Source: a candidate division FCPU426 bacterium
GTDB taxonomy: Bacteria > Oederibacteriota > Muellerivitia > Muellerivitales > Muellerivitaceae
Reading direction: 5' to 3'
Assembly (NCBI GenBank): GCA_027452205.1
Contig: DAIDGV010000007.1
Span: 1 to 64,000, forward strand
Length of the DNA stretch: 64,000 nucleotides
In this document: piece after piece, positions 61,389-64,000 of the stretch
Layout of the letters: every line of letters begins with the position of its first letter
How positions within the stretch are numbered: position 1 is the first letter of the stretch
The notes under the pieces: model-generated
Told to the model about the DNA's origin: nothing
Databases searched by the model: none
Seen by the model: the letters and a program-made list of their open reading frames with translations, nothing else
Position numbers and translations under genes: made by a program

Positions 61389-62642
61389 ATGAACGCTGAA
61401 ATCGTCGCTATCGGCACCGAACTTTTACTGGGGCAGAATGTGGATACCAACTCCTCCTGGATCGCCCGGCAACTGGCGCTTTTGGGGGTGGATGTTTACG
61501 CTTTCCAGCAGGTTGGGGATAACGAAAAGCGCATGGAAGAGGCCCTGAAGCTGGCCTGTGGCCGAAGCCAGGTGGTTATCACGACCGGTGGTTTGGGGCC
61601 CACGGTGGATGACCTGACCCGCAAAGTGGCCGCCAAGGTCGGCCAAAAGACCCTGGTCTATTACGAACATATCGTCAAAGAAATGGAAGCCCGGTTCTTT
61701 CGCTCAGGCCGGCCATTCCCAAAGTCCAACTTGAACCAAGCCTTTATTCCTCAAACGGCCACTATTGTTTCTAATCCGGTCGGCACCGCGCCTGGATTCA
61801 TCCTTAAAGTCGGCAAAAGCCACTTGATCTGCCTGCCGGGCGTGCCCCGTGAAATGAAGGCCATGTTCGAGGCGACCGTGAAGCCCTTTTTGAAGGGTCT
61901 GGAGCCGGCGACCGGCATCATCAAGTCCCGGGTCTATCGCACAACGGGCATTTCCGAATCCCGGTTGAACGAGGTCATCGCGGATATCTTCGAAAGCTCG
62001 ACCAATCCCACCATCGGGGTATTGGCCCATCCAGAAGGGGTCGATGTGCGTTTGACGGCCAAGACCGCGACCGAGGAAGAGGCGGATAAACTTATCGACG
62101 AGTTGGGCAAGATCCTCATCACCCGGTTGCCCAACACCATTTATGGTTTGAATGAAGAAGAACTCGAGAGCATTGTGGGTCAAATGCTGACCACCCGCCA
62201 CATGACCCTTGCCACTGCTGAATCCTGCACGGGCGGCCTCATCAGCAGCCGCATTACCAAGGTGCCGGGTAGTTCCAATTATTTCCTTCGGGGATATGTG
62301 GTCTATAGCAATGAGGGTAAAAGCGATATGTTGAAGGTCGATCCGAAACTCATCGAAAAGAAAGGCGCGGTCAGCGCGGAAGTTTGTAAAGCCCTGGCGG
62401 AAAATGCCCGCACCCAAAGCGGGGCCTCGGTGGCCCTTTCCACGACCGGCGTGGCCGGGCCCTCGGGGGGTAGCGCCGAAAAACCCGTGGGGTTGGTCTA
62501 TATCGGTCTTTCGGATGAAAGTTCCACCCAGACCTTCAAGTTCCTTTTTACGGGCGAAAGGGAAGTGGTGCAGATGAAAGCAAGCCAAGCGGCCTTGGAA
62601 TTGCTCCGACGCCATTGCTTGGGATTGCCCCTGGGGGACTAG
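61389..62642 (+). CDS. cinA: CinA-type nucleotide pyrophosphatase/NMN amidase
   Basis: This 417-residue CinA protein has an N-terminal MoaB-like domain (EIVAIGTELLLGQNVDTNSSWIARQLALLGVDV, GGLGPTVDDLTRKVAA) that hydrolyses ADP-ribose, and a C-terminal PncC domain (TAESCTGGLISSRITKVPGSSNYFLRGYVVYSNEGK, VALSTTGVAGPSGG) with NMN deamidase activity. The SCTGG segment supplies the catalytic Ser. The ATG at 61389 matches the standard CinA start; upstream frame is not similar. It often sits before thpR and recA; here thpR follows but recA does not. Confidence 0.95.
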   Translation: MNAEIVAIGTELLLGQNVDTNSSWIARQLALLGVDVYAFQQVGDNEKRMEEALKLACGRSQVVITTGGLGPTVDDLTRKVAAKVGQKTLVYYEHIVKEMEARFFRSGRPFPKSNLNQAFIPQTATIVSNPVGTAPGFILKVGKSHLICLPGVPREMKAMFEATVKPFLKGLEPATGIIKSRVYRTTGISESRLNEVIADIFESSTNPTIGVLAHPEGVDVRLTAKTATEEEADKLIDELGKILITRLPNTIYGLNEEELESIVGQMLTTRHMTLATAESCTGGLISSRITKVPGSSNYFLRGYVVYSNEGKSDMLKVDPKLIEKKGAVSAEVCKALAENARTQSGASVALSTTGVAGPSGGSAEKPVGLVYIGLSDESSTQTFKFLFTGEREVVQMKASQAALELLRRHCLGLPLGD

Positions 62643-62643
62643 C

Positions 62644-63198
62644 TTGCGTCTTTTTACGGCGGTCCGGCTGTCGGAAAGTTTGCTGAAAGACGCCACCGTT
62701 TTGTTGGAGAAGGCGCCACGAACATCCAAAGTAAAATGGGTCCGGCCCCAAGATACCCATGTGACCTTACGGTTCTTGGGTGATTATGAAGAGGCTTGGT
62801 TGCCAGCCTTAAGGGAAGCGCTCCGGGAAGCTATGTTCGGTCTTCAGCCTTTTGAGCTATCTTGTTGGGGCATCGGCGCCTTTCCAGATCTCCAAAGGCC
62901 CCGGGTGTTATTCATGTCGGTAGAAAAGGGACTGCCTGAACTGGGCCGCTGGGCCGGGGCTGTTTCGGAACAGTTAAAGGCTCGGGACCTGCCTTTTGAC
63001 GCCAAGCCTTTCCAGGCCCATGTGACCTTGGGCCGGGTCAAGGAAGGTCAAAGGGTCGAAGAGGTGGTTGAGATCCTCCGCCGGACGGATTTCAGCCATT
63101 GGCGGGCCTTGTGGGTGGATGGTTTCGAGCTGATCGAAAGCCAACTGACCCAAGAGGGGCCTGTTTATAAGACTTTAGAGGTGTTTAACTTAGGTTGA
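62644..63198 (+). CDS. thpR: RNA 2',3'-cyclic phosphodiesterase ThpR
   Basis: This 184-residue 2H-phosphodiesterase of the LigT/ThpR family opens 2',3'-cyclic phosphates on RNA. The two HxTL motifs are HVTLRFLG near residue 39 and HVTLGRVK near 127, and the start MRLFTAVRLSE is standard. A TTG start is used, one base after the cinA stop, with no separate ribosome site of note, so translation is likely coupled. Length is normal. Confidence 0.92.
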   Translation: MRLFTAVRLSESLLKDATVLLEKAPRTSKVKWVRPQDTHVTLRFLGDYEEAWLPALREALREAMFGLQPFELSCWGIGAFPDLQRPRVLFMSVEKGLPELGRWAGAVSEQLKARDLPFDAKPFQAHVTLGRVKEGQRVEEVVEILRRTDFSHWRALWVDGFELIESQLTQEGPVYKTLEVFNLG

Positions 63199-63268
63199 CC
63201 GGTTGGGCTTGCGGCGGGTTTCAATTATCATTTGTTTTAGAGGGATTTCAAATACCGAGGAGGAGCCT

Positions 63269-63760
63269 ATGAAGCGAGTAAATCAGTCCTGGTTGGTTTT
63301 GTTGGTGCTGGCAGCTTTCTTGTTCATGCCGAAGGTGGTCAAGGCGGATAGCTCTCCCATTTCGAATGGCAGTCTTTTTGGCTTAGGTTTGGAATTAGGG
63401 GATCCGGGCAGTTGGGGCGCTTCGGGCAAAATTTGGTTGGATGACACCAACGCGTTCCAACCGGTTGTCAAGTTGGGCGCAAACTCGGCCATTCTGCAGT
63501 TGGATTATCTCTACCACAACTACACCATCATTCACCCAAAGAAGGGTAAGTTGCCTCTCTATATTGGTTTTGGCGGCGACTTGGCCTTGCAAAGCACTGT
63601 GGCAATAGCTCCTCGCGGCGTTGTGGGTATTTCCTATATTTTCGATAACCCTAACGTGCCGGTGGATATCTATGTTCAGGTAGCCCCGACCCTTTGGCTC
63701 TATACGGGTGGTACGCAGTTCGACGTGTATGGTGAGCTCGGCTCCCGCTATTACTTCTAA
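63269..63760 (+). CDS. small outer-membrane beta-barrel protein, 163 aa
   Basis: This exported protein has a signal peptide (residues 1-26, ending VKADS). The mature part is of alternating strands (GSLFGLGLELGDPGSWGASGKIWL, FQPVVKLGANSAILQLDYLYHNYTI, LYIGFGGDLALQSTVAIAPRGVVGISYIF, DVYGELGSRYYF) ending in Phe. Eight short strands fit an OmpX/OmpA-like barrel. A strong GAGGAGG precedes the ATG, so it is well translated. Function unknown. Confidence 0.78.
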   Translation: MKRVNQSWLVLLVLAAFLFMPKVVKADSSPISNGSLFGLGLELGDPGSWGASGKIWLDDTNAFQPVVKLGANSAILQLDYLYHNYTIIHPKKGKLPLYIGFGGDLALQSTVAIAPRGVVGISYIFDNPNVPVDIYVQVAPTLWLYTGGTQFDVYGELGSRYYF

Positions 63761-63782
63761 AATAAGGAACAAGGGGAAAGAT

Positions 63783-64000
63783 ATGGCCGCCAAGAACAGC
63801 CCGCCGGACCTGATGATCTATGCGGCGAGTGAATATGACTCTAATCTGTATTATGCCGTCAAATTCGTGGTGCCGGACCCTTTCCCCTTTTTCCAGATCA
63901 AAGGCAAAAAGATCATCCTCATGAGCGATCTAGAGTTGGGGCGCTCACAAAAACAGGCCAAGGCTGATGAGATCCTTTCTTATTCCGATATCCAGGTCAA
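63783..64000 (+). CDS. M24 (Xaa-Pro aminopeptidase-like) peptidase, N-terminal part
   Basis: The frame opens with ATG at 63783 (AAGGGGAAAG upstream) and runs off the window end after 72 residues. The start MAAKNSPPDLMIYAASEYDSN, then LYYAVKFVVPDPFPFF...KIILMSDLELGRSQKQAKADEIL, matches the creatinase-type N-terminal domain of M24 aminopeptidases (D-x-N-x-x-Y, S-D-L-E-x-x-R). The catalytic pita-bread domain lies outside the window. Confidence 0.75.
   Translation, partial: MAAKNSPPDLMIYAASEYDSNLYYAVKFVVPDPFPFFQIKGKKIILMSDLELGRSQKQAKADEILSYSDIQV

Overview
The window looks like chromosomal DNA of a diderm (Gram-negative) bacterium. It encodes several outer-membrane beta-barrel proteins, a TolC-type channel, an AsmA protein, lipoproteins and periplasmic cytochromes. 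GC content is moderate to high, Shine-Dalgarno sites are strong (AGGAGG/GGGAG), and neighbouring genes often overlap by 4 bases (ATGA). Dispersed palindromic repeats and many hypothetical secreted proteins fit an uncultured candidate-phylum-like lineage, but taxonomy cannot be fixed by eye. I saw no rRNA, tRNA, CRISPR array, prophage or intact insertion sequence.

Layout. 0.3-1.5 kb: a PAP2 phosphatase and a small secreted helical protein. 2.1-10.3 kb: an operon of two near-identical RND efflux permeases, a TolC-like channel and a half-length IS630-type HTH protein, with no adaptor gene. 10.8-11.9 kb: a small operon with an HPr-like protein that lacks the catalytic His and a mini zinc-finger protein. 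12.2-14.4 kb: a paralogue of the small secreted protein, a second PAP2 phosphatase and a secreted hypothetical. 14.8-18.1 kb: a proton-type P-ATPase translationally coupled to a PPK2 polyphosphate kinase. 18.5-24.2 kb: a DUF4143 ATPase, an ABC exporter, a barrel protein and an NHL-repeat protein, among repeat arrays.

25.1-31.2 kb is a phosphate-uptake locus: porin, pstS, pstC, pstA, pstB, phoU, with 11-bp-periodic TTAACA boxes before pstS. 31.5-39.5 kb carries a YdjC-type deacetylase, a cold-shock protein, a BshB1-like deacetylase, recA behind a striking 16-bp palindrome, an AsmA protein, a metallophosphatase, mazG and a very acidic protein. 40.5-44.3 kb carries biotin genes bioF and bioD, preceded in the same tight gene run by a dedicated ketoreductase and ketosynthase; bioA lies at 57.2 kb.

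46.2-52.6 kb is the most interesting region, a redox island. It has a Rieske/cytochrome b complex whose cytochrome b carries two fused cytochrome c domains, a monoheme cytochrome c, a Cyc2-like cytochrome-porin, a diiron ferritin-like protein and a radical SAM/SPASM protein of the AhbD/NirJ type. All four transcription units carry the same 16-bp palindrome, TATGA-N6-TCATA, 66-88 bp before their first start codon. This suggests one CRP/FNR-type regulon for an outer-membrane-to-inner-membrane electron pathway.

52.7-64 kb: lipoproteins, an NHL protein, a ParB-like protein, a FapA (DUF342) protein, bioA, and a conserved housekeeping run rimO-pgsA-pgpA-cinA-thpR, ending in a barrel protein and the start of an M24 peptidase. 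A family of MITE-like palindromic repeats (core CCGCCGATCAAGGCCGATAAA, terminal motif GGGARTTAAGTRTRTAAATCC) is scattered through the window in at least eight places.
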